From NCBI GenBank assembly GCA_944391495.1, contig CALXTU010000002.1, positions 62,001 through 126,000 of the forward strand: a DNA stretch of 64,000 nucleotides, written 5' to 3'. The first letter of the stretch is position 1; the number at the start of each line of letters is the position of its first letter. Below the pieces are notes generated by a model. It ran no database searches and was not told where the DNA came from. It saw only the letters and a program-made list of their open reading frames with translations. This stretch comes from an uncultured Alphaproteobacteria bacterium. GTDB taxonomy: Bacteria > Pseudomonadota > Alphaproteobacteria > RF32 > CAG-239. Below are positions 51,166 through 60,678 of the stretch, piece by piece. The translations under genes and the position numbers were made by a program.

Positions 51166-52315
51166 AGGCCGGTTGTTTGTTTTTTTTCTTTAAATGAATA
51201 AGAGCAATGTCAGCCGGTGCAAACAGCCTCATGGCAGGTCCCCAGGTTCCGGCACCGCGCGATACAAACAAATCCGTTCCGTTAACGCGGAATTGCCCGG
51301 ACAGATAGCGGTTGGCCTGCTTAACAAAAAGATGAAACGGAAAAATCTGCCCGCCGTGCGTATGCCCGGACAAGACCAGATCAACCAGTCCGGGGCTTAA
51401 GCTGTCAATAATATTCGGCGTGTGTGAAAGCAAAATTTTATAATCTTTCTTTTCGGACTTGCCCAAGGTGCGCCATAAGTTGACACGCTCATACATTGTT
51501 CCGAGATCGGGAATGCCGGCAATAAACACATTGGTGTTGTTGATGTGCAGACCGCCGTTAAACAGAAAAGTCAGGCCATGGTCGTTCAGCACCCGCTTGG
51601 AGGCATAAATATCGTTATAAAATTCGTGATTGCCCATAATGCTGTAAACCCCGAACGGCGCACTGAGCTCTTTTAAGGCTTTTAGGTGCTCCTCAATCAG
51701 CACGACGTTGTCATCAATGGTGTCACCGGTCAGGACAATGACATCGGGATTAAGCATATTAATGTCATTAACCAGCTGCCGAATCCGCAAAAGCGGCGTC
51801 GCACGATTGATATGCAAGTCGCTGATTTGAGCGATTGTCATATCTTGAGCAATTTTGTCGGAATAAAAAGTAAGCTCCCGTACTTCAGGCTGTTTATAGC
51901 CGTGGTACAGAGCATAGATACTGACCGCAATACTAAACAAAACGACCAGACAGTTTGCTTTACCGAGCAATGACAGATTTTTCGGGTGAATATGCCAGCC
52001 GCTGCGGCCGGTCATTTTGGCAATGCCGTAAATGATATACCACACGATATCGCGCAGCATAATGGCGATAAACAGGATAAATACAAACCCCATCAACCCG
52101 TAGAGCAGATGAGATACCGTCGCGTAAAGATTACCGGATAAGATGGCGGTTGACGACAAAAATTTCATGATCAGCGGAGCAAACCAACCCAGAATAATAA
52201 GGATAGACGCCGGAATTTTGTAAAAGATTTTCAAATCACTGTAGCCGACCAGCGTTTTGATGGTGATTGCCGAACAGGCAATTGCTATAATTAAGGCAGC
52301 GAAAAAGAAAAACAT
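51161..52315 (-). CDS. Membrane-anchored metallophosphoesterase
   Basis: 384 residues: about four N-terminal membrane helices (1–145), then a cytosolic calcineurin-like phosphoesterase domain with all metal-site motifs: ISDLHI, TGDTIDD, GNHEFY, LLSHTP and SGHTHGGQ. The layout matches YkuE-type proteins. Members of this branch include the UDP-2,3-diacylglucosamine hydrolase LpxG of Chlamydia, but lpxI is already present here, so the substrate is open. Transcribed towards clpB. Confidence 0.88.
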   Translation of the reverse strand: MFFFFAALIIAIACSAITIKTLVGYSDLKIFYKIPASILIILGWFAPLIMKFLSSTAILSGNLYATVSHLLYGLMGFVFILFIAIMLRDIVWYIIYGIAKMTGRSGWHIHPKNLSLLGKANCLVVLFSIAVSIYALYHGYKQPEVRELTFYSDKIAQDMTIAQISDLHINRATPLLRIRQLVNDINMLNPDVIVLTGDTIDDNVVLIEEHLKALKELSAPFGVYSIMGNHEFYNDIYASKRVLNDHGLTFLFNGGLHINNTNVFIAGIPDLGTMYERVNLWRTLGKSEKKDYKILLSHTPNIIDSLSPGLVDLVLSGHTHGGQIFPFHLFVKQANRYLSGQFRVNGTDLFVSRGAGTWGPAMRLFAPADIALIHLKKKNKQPAS

Positions 52316-52347
52316 TGTTTTTACCTCAACTCAAAGCCCTGTTTTGT

Positions 52348-52953
52348 TCAGATTTCCGCTTCTTTTACCGATGATTCAGCCGCAGATTTCAACTGTCCGG
52401 GCAAAACTTCTTTCGGTGTCTTTTCTGAAATTTCAATGATTTTAAAAGCTTTTTTGACGGTTTTCGGTTTGGTTTCGACCAAAGAGTTTTCGTTTTCTTT
52501 CGGTTCTTTGTCTGCACCGGCTGACGCGGTCTTCAGCGCTCTTGTCCGGGCCTTTGGCTTGGTTTCGACCAAAGAATGGTCAAGATTTTCTTTCTCTGCC
52601 GCATCTGCCGCCGGCATTGAAGGCGCATTTTCGGATTGCCCGGCATCAACGGCTGGCTGTTCCGGCGTCTCAACGGCGGTATCATTATTTTTGCCGTTAA
52701 ACCGGGCATTTTTACGTTCGTTAATCTCGGTGATGATTTTGCGATAATGCTCTGCATATTGACGAAAGACTTCCGCCTCGACATAATTGCCGTTGCTGTG
52801 AGCTTCTTTGGCCAGCTCGTTATAGCGTTTAATCAGGTCCAACGCCGTCCCGCTGCATTTTCCCGCGGGGGAAATACTGTCAAACTTATAATTGATTGAA
52901 TAAACCTGATTAGCGTAATTATTGTTATTGTTGCGATATTTTATTTTTTTCAT
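52348..52953 (-). CDS. DUF4167-domain protein
   Basis: 201 residues. The N-terminal ~80 residues (VYSINYKFDSISPAGKCSGTALDLIKRYNELAKEAHSNGNYVEAEVFRQYAEHYRKII) are the alphaproteobacterial DUF4167 domain. The rest is a low-complexity, Ala/Glu/Lys-rich tail with the segment SLVETKPK present twice. The start at 52953 (MKKIKYRNNNNNY) gives the family N-terminus rich in Asn; the frame is open ten codons further. DUF4167 genes typically follow prmC, as here. Function unknown. Confidence 0.85.
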   Translation of the reverse strand: MKKIKYRNNNNNYANQVYSINYKFDSISPAGKCSGTALDLIKRYNELAKEAHSNGNYVEAEVFRQYAEHYRKIITEINERKNARFNGKNNDTAVETPEQPAVDAGQSENAPSMPAADAAEKENLDHSLVETKPKARTRALKTASAGADKEPKENENSLVETKPKTVKKAFKIIEISEKTPKEVLPGQLKSAAESSVKEAEI

Positions 52954-53099
52954 AAACCAATACCATAAAAAACATTCACACATCCGGCGGATGCAAAATT
53001 AAATAATCAAAATGTCTGAGAAAATATTCATGACGTTCTGACAAAATATCAACGTCATCGGATATCAGTCATAATAATCAAACTTTTGCGAAATGCAAA

Positions 53100-53951
53100 C
53101 TATTTTTTTAAAATTATACAGCGCTCAATTCCGCTCAAATCACAAACAACCGCCTGTCGGTTAAAGCCGTTTGCCTCCCCTATCGCGACAATATCCGCGG
53201 CCTGTCCGGCACCGGCCTCAAAAATCAACCACCCGCCCGGCGCCAGAATTTGTGCTGCCAGACCGGTAATGCGGCGGTAGTCGCGCAGACCGTCCGCGCC
53301 GCCGTCAAGAGCCGTGAGCGGATCAAAGCTTTTGACTTCTTCATCAAGTGCGGCAATTTCCCCGCTGGGAATATAGGGCGGATTGCTGACGACAACGTCA
53401 AAACCGCTGCCGAGTTCATCGACAATATTTTCCGCAAACCAACTTGTCCGCACAAAACGAATTCTCTTGTCGACACCGATGTTGCAGGCATTTTTCCGGG
53501 CAATTTCCAGTGCGCTTTCGGAAATGTCAACGCCGACGCCTTCGGCCTGCGGCAGTTCGGCCAGCAGCGATATTAAAATGCAGCCGGAGCCCGTTCCGAA
53601 TTCCAGAATTCCGGTACATTTATTTTGCCGGCAGATGTTCAAACCTTCTTCAACCAAAATTTCCGTCTCCGGCCGCGGCGACAAGACATCACGGCTGACG
53701 GCAAAATCATATTTATAAAATCCCTTGCGGCCGATGATTTTATCAACCGGCCAGTGAGCGGCCCGTTGTGCAATGAAGCGGTCAAACAATTTTTCCTGCT
53801 CTCCGGTCAGCGGCTCTTGATGAAAATACGAACCGCCACGATCATCACCGAGAGCCGCCTCCAGCAACATTCTGACTTCCTGCCGGGAAGAATCTATGCC
53901 GCATTGTCGCAAGAACCGCAATTTTTCCGAGATAAGTTTTTCAATTTCCAA
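53100..53951 (-). CDS. prmC: Release factor glutamine methyltransferase PrmC
   Basis: 283 residues: a helical N-terminal domain and a class I SAM methyltransferase domain with ILEFGTGSGCILISLLAE, and the NPPY motif in VVVSNPPYIPSGEIA. It methylates the GGQ glutamine of release factors. The normal upstream gene prfA is absent; a small unknown ORF and rpoH lie upstream instead. Confidence 0.95.
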   Translation of the reverse strand: MEIEKLISEKLRFLRQCGIDSSRQEVRMLLEAALGDDRGGSYFHQEPLTGEQEKLFDRFIAQRAAHWPVDKIIGRKGFYKYDFAVSRDVLSPRPETEILVEEGLNICRQNKCTGILEFGTGSGCILISLLAELPQAEGVGVDISESALEIARKNACNIGVDKRIRFVRTSWFAENIVDELGSGFDVVVSNPPYIPSGEIAALDEEVKSFDPLTALDGGADGLRDYRRITGLAAQILAPGGWLIFEAGAGQAADIVAIGEANGFNRQAVVCDLSGIERCIILKK

Positions 53952-54019
53952 GGATTAAATTTCCGCAAATAAAAAAAGCATCTTTATTTTGGTCAAGATG
54001 CCGTTAAAACAATTTTATC

Positions 54020-54214
54020 TTAAGCATTTTCAAGCGAAAATTGCTGATAGTGATGCCGGCGCAAAAAATCATCGGTGCCATTGTCTGATAACCCCCTTAC
54101 TTTTGCCAGACGTTCTTGCATCCGTTTGGCAAAAGAAGCCGTGTCAAAACCGCGGGATTTTTTCTCTTCGTCGGTTAACAGACGGTTGTTTTTTTCTGCG
54201 ACGGTTTTGTTCAT
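54020..54214 (-). CDS. Small hydrophilic protein of unknown function (64 aa)
   Basis: 64 residues, highly charged, probably helical (MNKTVAEKNNRLLTDEEKKSRGFDT...RMQERLAKVRGLSDNG) with no signal or membrane segment. It lies 36 bp after rpoH, on the same strand, before prmC. No family recognised. The frame and spacing suggest a real gene, with modest confidence. Confidence 0.5.
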   Translation of the reverse strand: MNKTVAEKNNRLLTDEEKKSRGFDTASFAKRMQERLAKVRGLSDNGTDDFLRRHHYQQFSLENA

Positions 54215-54250
54215 GGGCTTTCTCCGATGGGTGATGATTGTGTCAGTATA

Positions 54251-55144
54251 TCACTTTTTGACAGCAATCGCAAGCAATACCAACTGTTGCAGTTTTTTAA
54301 ACGCCGCGTCTTCAATCTGCCGGACTCTTTCGCGGCTGATGCCGAATTTTTCGCCGACCTCGCTTAGTGTTTTCGGTTCTTCGGTCAATAAACGATTTTT
54401 AACGATATATTGTTCACGTTCGGAAAGCTGGCTTAAACATTTTTGCAAAATAGCCGTTTTATAAGCCGCTTCCTGCCGGCGGGCAACTTTTTCCTCAACA
54501 TTTTGGCTTTTATCAACCAAAAGGTCAATCCGTTCGTCGTCATCTTCATCAGAGACGGCAACATTCAACGATTTGTCGCCGCCGAGGCGCATATTCATCT
54601 CTTTGACATCATCTTCGTTGACGACCAGCTCTTGAGCAATGGCTTTGACTTCCTGCGGGGCAAGTTCTTTGTTGTCATAGATGCCGAGCCGGGCCTTAAT
54701 GCGCTTCAGATTATAAAAAAGTTTTTTCTGGGCGGCGCTGGTTCCCATTTTGACCAGTGACCATGATTTAAGAATATAGTCATTGATTGAGGCTTTAATC
54801 CACCAGATGGCATAAGTCGCCAGCCGGACTTTTTTGGACAGGTCAAATTTTTTAACCGCCTGCATCAGACCGAGATTGGCCTCGGAAACGATATCTGCCA
54901 GCGGCAGACCGTATTTGCGATAGGTCATGGCGATTTTGGCCGCCAGACGCAAATGCGAGGTAACCAGAATCTGTGCCGCCTGCATATTGCCGTTTTGCTG
55001 CAGGTCGGTGACCAGTTCTTTTTCCTGTTCTTCGGTCAATACCGGAAAGGTTTTGATTTTTTCCAGATAGGCCGTCAGCGAATTATCGTTAATGACGGCG
55101 GGAAGCTGACATTTTTTAACAACAAGTCCATGTTCGTCGCTCAT
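54251..55144 (-). CDS. rpoH: Heat-shock sigma factor RpoH (sigma-32 type)
   Basis: 297 residues: region 1.2/2 (LTAYLEKIKTFPVLTEEQEKELV, HLRLAAKIAMTYRKYGLPLADIVSEANLGLMQAVKKFDLSKKVRLATYAIWWIKASINDYIL), the RpoH box QKKLFYNLKRIKARLG, and region 4 with the HTH LSEVGEKFGISRERVRQIEDAAFKKLQ. The Q(K)KLFxNLK box separates it from RpoD. The start at 55144 has GAGG seven bases upstream. It would direct clpB and other chaperone genes. Confidence 0.95.
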   Translation of the reverse strand: MSDEHGLVVKKCQLPAVINDNSLTAYLEKIKTFPVLTEEQEKELVTDLQQNGNMQAAQILVTSHLRLAAKIAMTYRKYGLPLADIVSEANLGLMQAVKKFDLSKKVRLATYAIWWIKASINDYILKSWSLVKMGTSAAQKKLFYNLKRIKARLGIYDNKELAPQEVKAIAQELVVNEDDVKEMNMRLGGDKSLNVAVSDEDDDERIDLLVDKSQNVEEKVARRQEAAYKTAILQKCLSQLSEREQYIVKNRLLTEEPKTLSEVGEKFGISRERVRQIEDAAFKKLQQLVLLAIAVKK

Positions 55145-55255
55145 AAGTTCCTCAACCCTTTCATAATACACCCGCCTGATATAGGTCTTGCCGGTATCAA
55201 AGTCAAGCCTCAGGCAGACAATTATAATAGGTCAAAATTTCGGATTTTGCAACAA

Positions 55256-55795
55256 CTATTCCGCAGTAAAAACAAATTGCGGGATGTTTTTGTCTGTGAA
55301 ATTGATAATCTCGGTTTTTACCTGTTCACCGTCGTCATACATCAGAAGATATATTTTAGTTTTCAAAATCGGATTATCACTTTGGCATACCTTAAAATTA
55401 TCGTTAGCCAGATGATTGTTGATTTTCAGTTCAACAAGCCTCCCGGCCAGCCGACGGTGATTTTGCGGCGAGACATCGGCGATTTCAAGAGGGATAAAAT
55501 TGTCGGTATTCTTCAGGATCAACTGCGTCCGCCGCCGATCGACGATCGTCCGGTTCTGCATGACAATATAGGGCTCTATGGCTTTACGCGCCTGCTCCGC
55601 CAGCCGCGGATCACTACATTCCGGTTTGGGGTTGACGGGAGCACCTTTGGAGGCAAAATTATTCTCAATCACCCTGACCAAACTTTTGTCCGGATATCCG
55701 AAAGCGTTGGTTTCTTCTTCCCCTGATGCTTCCTGCGCCGCAACCGCCGCCGGCAGAAAGAGGCCAAACAACAACGCTGTCAGATATTTTCTCAT
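55256..55795 (-). CDS. Secreted protein of unknown function (179 aa)
   Basis: A clear signal peptide (MRKYLTALLFGLFLPAAVAAQ) precedes a ~158-residue periplasmic domain with two cysteines (ECSDPRL and KVCQSDN) that could form a disulfide. No family recognised. It lies 8 bp after asnS and may be co-transcribed. The gap of 111 bp to rpoH contains no gene. Confidence 0.7.
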   Translation of the reverse strand: MRKYLTALLFGLFLPAAVAAQEASGEEETNAFGYPDKSLVRVIENNFASKGAPVNPKPECSDPRLAEQARKAIEPYIVMQNRTIVDRRRTQLILKNTDNFIPLEIADVSPQNHRRLAGRLVELKINNHLANDNFKVCQSDNPILKTKIYLLMYDDGEQVKTEIINFTDKNIPQFVFTAE

Positions 55796-55803
55796 ATTTT
55801 CTC

Positions 55804-57192
55804 CTAAAAGTTGATTGATTTCGGCGTCCGCGGAAAAGGAATAACGTCGCGAATGTTACCGATGCCGGTGATCAGCATCATCATACGTTCAAATCCGAGA
55901 CCGAATCCGGCATGCGGTACGGAACCGAACCGGCGCGAATCCAAATACCATTCGTAGTCGGCCTCTTTCATACCCATTTCCTCAATGCGTCTGACCAATA
56001 CGTCCAAACGCTCCTCACGTTGCGAACCGCCGATAAGCTCGCCGATCCCCGGAACCAAGACGTCCATCGCCGCCACCGTGCGACCGTCGTCGTTAAGACG
56101 CATATAAAAGGCCTTAATTTCCTTCGGATAATCGCGGACAATGACCGGCCGTTTAAAATGCTCTTCCGCCAAAAAGCGCTCATGTTCGGTTTGCATATCA
56201 ATGCCGAATTCCGGCTTGTATTCAAACTCTTTGCCCGATGCTTTCATGATGTCAATAGCCTCTTTATAGGTAATACGGGCAAAACCGCTGTTCAAGATGT
56301 TGTTAAGCTTGTCAAGAAGTCCCGGCTCAACGAATTTATCAAATAACGCCAAGTCATCGGCACAGGTTTCCATCACATATTTAATGCAGTATTTGACCAT
56401 GTCTTCGGCCAAATCCATATCATCATGAATATCGGCAAAGGCCATTTCCGGCTCAATCATCCAAAACTCGGCCGCATGACGGGTCGTGTTGGAGTTTTCG
56501 GCGCGGAAAGTCGGGCCGAAAGTATAAATGTCACCCAGCGCGCAGGCATACATTTCGCCGTTTAATTGTCCCGAAACGGTCAGGTGTGCCTCTTTGCCGA
56601 AAAAGTCCTGGGTATAGTCAACTTTGCCGTCCGGCGTCCGCGGCGGGTTATTGATGTCAAGCGTTGTTACCTGAAACATCTCACCGGCACCTTCACAGTC
56701 CGAACCGGTGATGATCGGGGTATGAACATAACGAAAACCGCGTTCGTTAAAAAACTTGTGAATAGCATAAGATAATTCCGAGCGTACGCGGAACGCCGCG
56801 CCGTATTTGTTGGAACGCGGCCGCAGGTGTGCAATGCTGCGCAGATATTCATCGGTGTGTTTTTTCTTTTGCAGCGGATAGTCTTCCGGCGCCAGAGAAT
56901 AAATTTCAACCGTTGCGGCCACAACTTCAAACTTCTGATTGCCTCCCTGGGACAAAACCATCTCGCCGGTTATCGCAACCGAAGAACCGGTAGTCAGCTT
57001 TTTGATATCGTCGTAATTGCTCAAGTCGCTGCGGGCAATCACCTGCATATTTTTAAGGCAGGAACCGTCGTTAACCTCAATAAACGAAAAATCTTTGGCA
57101 TCGCGGCGGGTTTTAACCCAGCCTTTGATTAAAACTTGTTTTATCGGTTGTTCCGCTTGCAGCAGCTGAGCAATTTTTGTTCTTTTAAGCAT
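55804..57192 (-). CDS. asnS: Asparaginyl-tRNA synthetase
   Basis: 462 residues: N-terminal OB anticodon domain ([25 protein letters not shown]), class II core with motif 2 ([24 protein letters not shown]) and motif 3 ([15 protein letters not shown]). The N-T-T-R-H-A-A-E sequence and length separate it from AspRS. The start at 57192 has GAGG nine bases upstream; five more codons are open. A dedicated AsnRS means Asn-tRNA is charged directly. Confidence 0.96.
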   Translation of the reverse strand: MLKRTKIAQLLQAEQPIKQVLIKGWVKTRRDAKDFSFIEVNDGSCLKNMQVIARSDLSNYDDIKKLTTGSSVAITGEMVLSQGGNQKFEVVAATVEIYSLAPEDYPLQKKKHTDEYLRSIAHLRPRSNKYGAAFRVRSELSYAIHKFFNERGFRYVHTPIITGSDCEGAGEMFQVTTLDINNPPRTPDGKVDYTQDFFGKEAHLTVSGQLNGEMYACALGDIYTFGPTFRAENSNTTRHAAEFWMIEPEMAFADIHDDMDLAEDMVKYCIKYVMETCADDLALFDKFVEPGLLDKLNNILNSGFARITYKEAIDIMKASGKEFEYKPEFGIDMQTEHERFLAEEHFKRPVIVRDYPKEIKAFYMRLNDDGRTVAAMDVLVPGIGELIGGSQREERLDVLVRRIEEMGMKEADYEWYLDSRRFGSVPHAGFGLGFERMMMLITGIGNIRDVIPFPRTPKSINF

Positions 57193-57335
57193 TTGTTTTG
57201 TCCTCAATATCCGATGGTAAATTCACAAAATATGCGCCACTATATTACAGCTTTGTTCAAATGTCCAGCATTGACAAATTTTATTCTACAGTTTAGATTC
57301 AAGAAAACAAACATAAGAAACCGAGGAAAACGAAG

Positions 57336-57788
57336 ATGCAAAAGAATTTTTTGACCATAAGCGCCGCCGCGCTGCTGTTGTCGGCTTGTGCGGCGAATAT
57401 TAATTCTGATCATTACAATACCTCTGCAACCGGCGCCGTCGGACAGGTTATGGGCTGCACGGTGGTTAATGTCCGCCAGGTTAACGTTTCGTCTGATGAT
57501 TCGTCAGCCGGGGCGGTTTTGGGCGCTATCGGCGGCGGTGTGGCCGGCTCGACCATCGGTCACGGCCGCGGCAGCGTTTTGGGCGCTTTGGGCGGTGCCG
57601 CACTGGGCGGTGTGGCCGGTAATATGGCGCAAAAAGGCCTGACCAGCCAGACCGGCGTTGAATATGTCGTCCGGCTGGATAACGGCACGCTGCGCACCGT
57701 TACTCAGGGGATCGATGTCTATATGCAGCCCGGGCAACGCTGCTACCTGCTTTACGGTGATCAGTCGCGCATTATTCCCGCCAACTGA
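57336..57788 (+). CDS. Glycine-zipper outer-membrane lipoprotein (SlyB / 17-kDa antigen-like)
   Basis: 150 residues: signal peptide with lipobox LLSACA, then a double glycine-zipper (AVLGAIGGGVAGSTIGHGRG, VLGALGGAALGGVAG) and a short C-terminal beta domain (VVRLDNGTLRTVTQGIDVYMQPGQRCYLLY). Rickettsial 17-kDa antigen and SlyB/PcpA proteins share this design. It is probably a structural outer-membrane lipoprotein. It is transcribed alone, divergent from asnS, with its own terminator. Confidence 0.9.
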   Translation: MQKNFLTISAAALLLSACAANINSDHYNTSATGAVGQVMGCTVVNVRQVNVSSDDSSAGAVLGAIGGGVAGSTIGHGRGSVLGALGGAALGGVAGNMAQKGLTSQTGVEYVVRLDNGTLRTVTQGIDVYMQPGQRCYLLYGDQSRIIPAN

Positions 57789-57809
57789 ATTTTAGGAAAA
57801 AGAACATTT

Positions 57810-57837
57810 AAGCGGTCGGAATTGCGACCGCTTTTTT
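57810..57837 (+). terminator. Terminator of the glycine-zipper gene
   Basis: Stem AAGCGGTCG/CGACCGCTT with a GAATTG loop, then six T. Confidence 0.92.
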
Positions 57838-57893
57838 GTTTCCGGACATACACTAATACTTCTCGGCACAGCGGGCGTAAAGTATTAGCATAC

Positions 57894-57929
57894 AAAAAAG
57901 CCCCGGATTAATTCCGGGGCCTTTTTCTT
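57894..57929. terminator. Terminator of valS (bidirectional)
   Basis: Stem GCCCCGGA/TCCGGGGC (57900–57907, 57913–57920), with six A on the left (T on the minus strand) and CTTTTTC on the right. It directly follows the valS stop region. Confidence 0.9.
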
Positions 57930-57933
57930 TATC

Positions 57934-60573
57934 TTAAAGATTGGCAATGCGCGCCAAAGCCGCTTCAACCTTAGCTTTGTTTGCCAAGGCATCAGCCTGG
58001 CGCTTCTTTTCTTCTTCAACCACTTTGGCCGGGGCGCGCTCGACAAAAGCGGCATTGGATAATTTGGCAGCATAACCGGCCAAGTTCTTATCCAGCTGTG
58101 CCAGTTCTTTTTGCAGACGTTCACGCTCGGCGGCAAAATCAACCACGCCTTTCAGCGGCAGCAAAATCGCCGCGCCGCGGCAAACGGTCTGGACCATATC
58201 CGGCGTTACGGCGTCATGCAAAACATCTATGCTTTCCAAACGTGCCAGCGAGCAGATAATCCCGGCAAAATCTCTGGCATAAGTGACAACTTCCGCCGAA
58301 GCGTCTTTTAACAGAGCTTTTAATTTGGCGCCGGCCGGCAGATTCATCTCGGCCCGCAGCGAACGAACGGCCGAAACAGCCTCAATAACCCAGTCAACCG
58401 CTTCTTTGGCCTGATTGTCAACAACCTCGTTTTGCGGCCATGAATGTAAAATCAGCTTTTCGTCACGATCGGCCAGATTATCCCACAACTGGGTGGTGAT
58501 AAACGGCATAAACGGATGCAAGATAACCAAAATACGATCCAAAACCCAGGAAAACGTTGCTTTGGTTTCGGCCTTGGCGGTCTCATCATCGCCATACAAA
58601 ACGGGCTTAATCATTTCAATATACCAGTCGCAGAAAGTGCCCCAGACAAACTGATAAACGCTGTTGGCGGCGTCCGAAAAACGAAAGGCCTCCAGATTGC
58701 GGGTAACCTCGGCCGAGGCTTCTTTGGCCTTGGCAATAATCCATTTGTTCAAAACAAAAGAAACTTTTGTTTCATCAAAATCTTTTACCGGTTTGGCGCC
58801 GTTCATCTCGCCAAAACGGGCGGCATTCCAAAGTTTGGTAGCAAAATTACGATAACCGGCAACGCGGTTTTCGTTCATATTGATGTCGCGGCCCTGAGTT
58901 TCCATCGCCGCCATGAAGAACCGCAGCGCATCGGCACCGTATTTTTCGATGATTTCCATCGGATCAACGGTGTTGCCTTTAGACTTTGACATTTTGCGGC
59001 CGTGTTCGTCACGGATGAGGCCGTGAATATACGCTTTTTTGAACGGAACACGTTTCATGGCGTACATGCTCATCATCATCATGCGCGCAACCCAGAAAAA
59101 GATAATGTCAAATCCGGTTACCAAAACCGATGTCGGATAAAAGGTTTTCAGATATTCGCTGTTTTCGTCCGGCCAGCCCAGAGTTGAAAAAGCCCAAAGT
59201 CCTGAAGAAAACCAGGTATCCAGAACATCTGTCTCGCGAGTCAGTTTTACCGGCCGGCCGAATTGCTTGTCGGCGGCGGCCTGAGCTTCTTCTTCGGTTT
59301 CTTCACAAAAGACGGTACCGTCTTCGGCATACCAAATCGGCATCTGGTGGCCCCACCACAACTGGCGCGAAATACACCAGGGCTGGATATTTCTCATCCA
59401 TTCAAAATAGGTTTTTTCATAAGACTTCGGCACAAACTCCATCTCGCCGGCCTCGACCGCGCGAATGGCCTCTTTGGCCAGAACAGGCGCATCAACAAAC
59501 CACTGGTCGGTCAGCATCGGTTCTATAACGACATTGGAACGCTCGCCATAGGGAATAACCATCGGATGGTCTTCAATCTTTTCCATAAGCCCGAGTTCTT
59601 CCAGTTTGGCAATCGTCTTTTGCCGCGCCGTCTGCGTATCCATTCCCGGAAACGGCGTATTTTCGTTCAACGTGGCATCCGGATTCAGGATATTAATCAG
59701 CGGCAGATTGTGACGTTTGCCGACTTCAAAGTCATTGAAATCATGCGCCGGTGTAATCTTGACCGCGCCGGTTCCTTTTTCCGGATCGGCATGGTCGTCG
59801 GCAATAATCGGAATTTCCCGGTTGATAATCGGTAAAATGCAGTTTTTGCCGATCAGATGTTTCAATTTTTCATTGTCTTTGGATACGGCAACCGCGGTAT
59901 CACCAAACATGGTTTCCGGACGCGTGGTGGCAATATGGACAAATTCACCCGGCTCACCGGCTATCGGATATTTGTAATAATACATTTTGCCGGTTGTTTC
60001 CTTCTGAATAACCTCCAGATCGGAAATCGCGGTCATAAATTTGGAATCCCAGTTAACCAGCTTTTTAGCTTTGTAAATCAGACCGTCTTTGTAAAGCTTG
60101 ACAAAGATTTTGCGTACCGCCGCCGACAAGCCTTCGTCCATCGTAAACCGCTCGCGGCTCCAGTCACAGGAAGCCCCTAAGCGCCGCAGCTGGCGGCAGA
60201 TGGTGCCGCCGGATTTTTCCCGCCACTGCCAGACGGTTTCAATAAATTTTTCACGGCCGAGATCATGACGACTGATACCCTGAGCCGCCAGATTGCGCTC
60301 AACAACCATCTGGGTAGCAATACCGGCATGATCGGTTCCGGGCTGCCACAAAACCTTTTTACCCAACATACGGTTATAGCGAATCAAAATATCCTGCAGT
60401 GTGTCGTCCAACGCATGGCCCATGTGCAAAATACCGGTGACGTTCGGCGGCGGAATAACAATGCAAAAGGCATCTTTGCCCGACCGCATATCCGGCTTGA
60501 AATCACCGTCGCTTTCCCATTTTTGATAAATTTTTTCTTCAAAATCTTTCGGATTATAGTTCTTATCCAACAT
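57934..60573 (-). CDS. valS: Valyl-tRNA synthetase
   Basis: 879 residues: class I core with HIGH-type PPPNVTGILHMGHALDD, CP1 editing domain (ATTRPETMFGDTAVAV), KMSKS in GRKMSKSKGNTVDP, the anticodon domain, and a C-terminal coiled coil (about 815–879). The start at 60573 is the family form (MLDKNYNPKDFEEKIYQKWE); seven more codons are open. It follows popZ on the same strand, an order known from Caulobacter. Confidence 0.97.
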   Translation of the reverse strand: MLDKNYNPKDFEEKIYQKWESDGDFKPDMRSGKDAFCIVIPPPNVTGILHMGHALDDTLQDILIRYNRMLGKKVLWQPGTDHAGIATQMVVERNLAAQGISRHDLGREKFIETVWQWREKSGGTICRQLRRLGASCDWSRERFTMDEGLSAAVRKIFVKLYKDGLIYKAKKLVNWDSKFMTAISDLEVIQKETTGKMYYYKYPIAGEPGEFVHIATTRPETMFGDTAVAVSKDNEKLKHLIGKNCILPIINREIPIIADDHADPEKGTGAVKITPAHDFNDFEVGKRHNLPLINILNPDATLNENTPFPGMDTQTARQKTIAKLEELGLMEKIEDHPMVIPYGERSNVVIEPMLTDQWFVDAPVLAKEAIRAVEAGEMEFVPKSYEKTYFEWMRNIQPWCISRQLWWGHQMPIWYAEDGTVFCEETEEEAQAAADKQFGRPVKLTRETDVLDTWFSSGLWAFSTLGWPDENSEYLKTFYPTSVLVTGFDIIFFWVARMMMMSMYAMKRVPFKKAYIHGLIRDEHGRKMSKSKGNTVDPMEIIEKYGADALRFFMAAMETQGRDINMNENRVAGYRNFATKLWNAARFGEMNGAKPVKDFDETKVSFVLNKWIIAKAKEASAEVTRNLEAFRFSDAANSVYQFVWGTFCDWYIEMIKPVLYGDDETAKAETKATFSWVLDRILVILHPFMPFITTQLWDNLADRDEKLILHSWPQNEVVDNQAKEAVDWVIEAVSAVRSLRAEMNLPAGAKLKALLKDASAEVVTYARDFAGIICSLARLESIDVLHDAVTPDMVQTVCRGAAILLPLKGVVDFAAERERLQKELAQLDKNLAGYAAKLSNAAFVERAPAKVVEEEKKRQADALANKAKVEAALARIANL

Positions 60574-60616
60574 CTTATTTTTTCCTATTTTCAAATTCAG
60601 CTAAAAACACACAAAA

Positions 60617-60645
60617 TGCCCTCAAAGATATCGCTTTTGGGGGCA
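60617..60645 (-). terminator. Hairpin after popZ, weak terminator
   Basis: TGCCCTCAAA/TTTGGGGGCA form a 10-bp stem with one G·T pair. A short T run follows on the minus strand. Readthrough into valS is possible. Confidence 0.55.
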
Positions 60646-60678
60646 TGGAGAATCAAGGTCGGTTCGGGCCGCAGCTTT

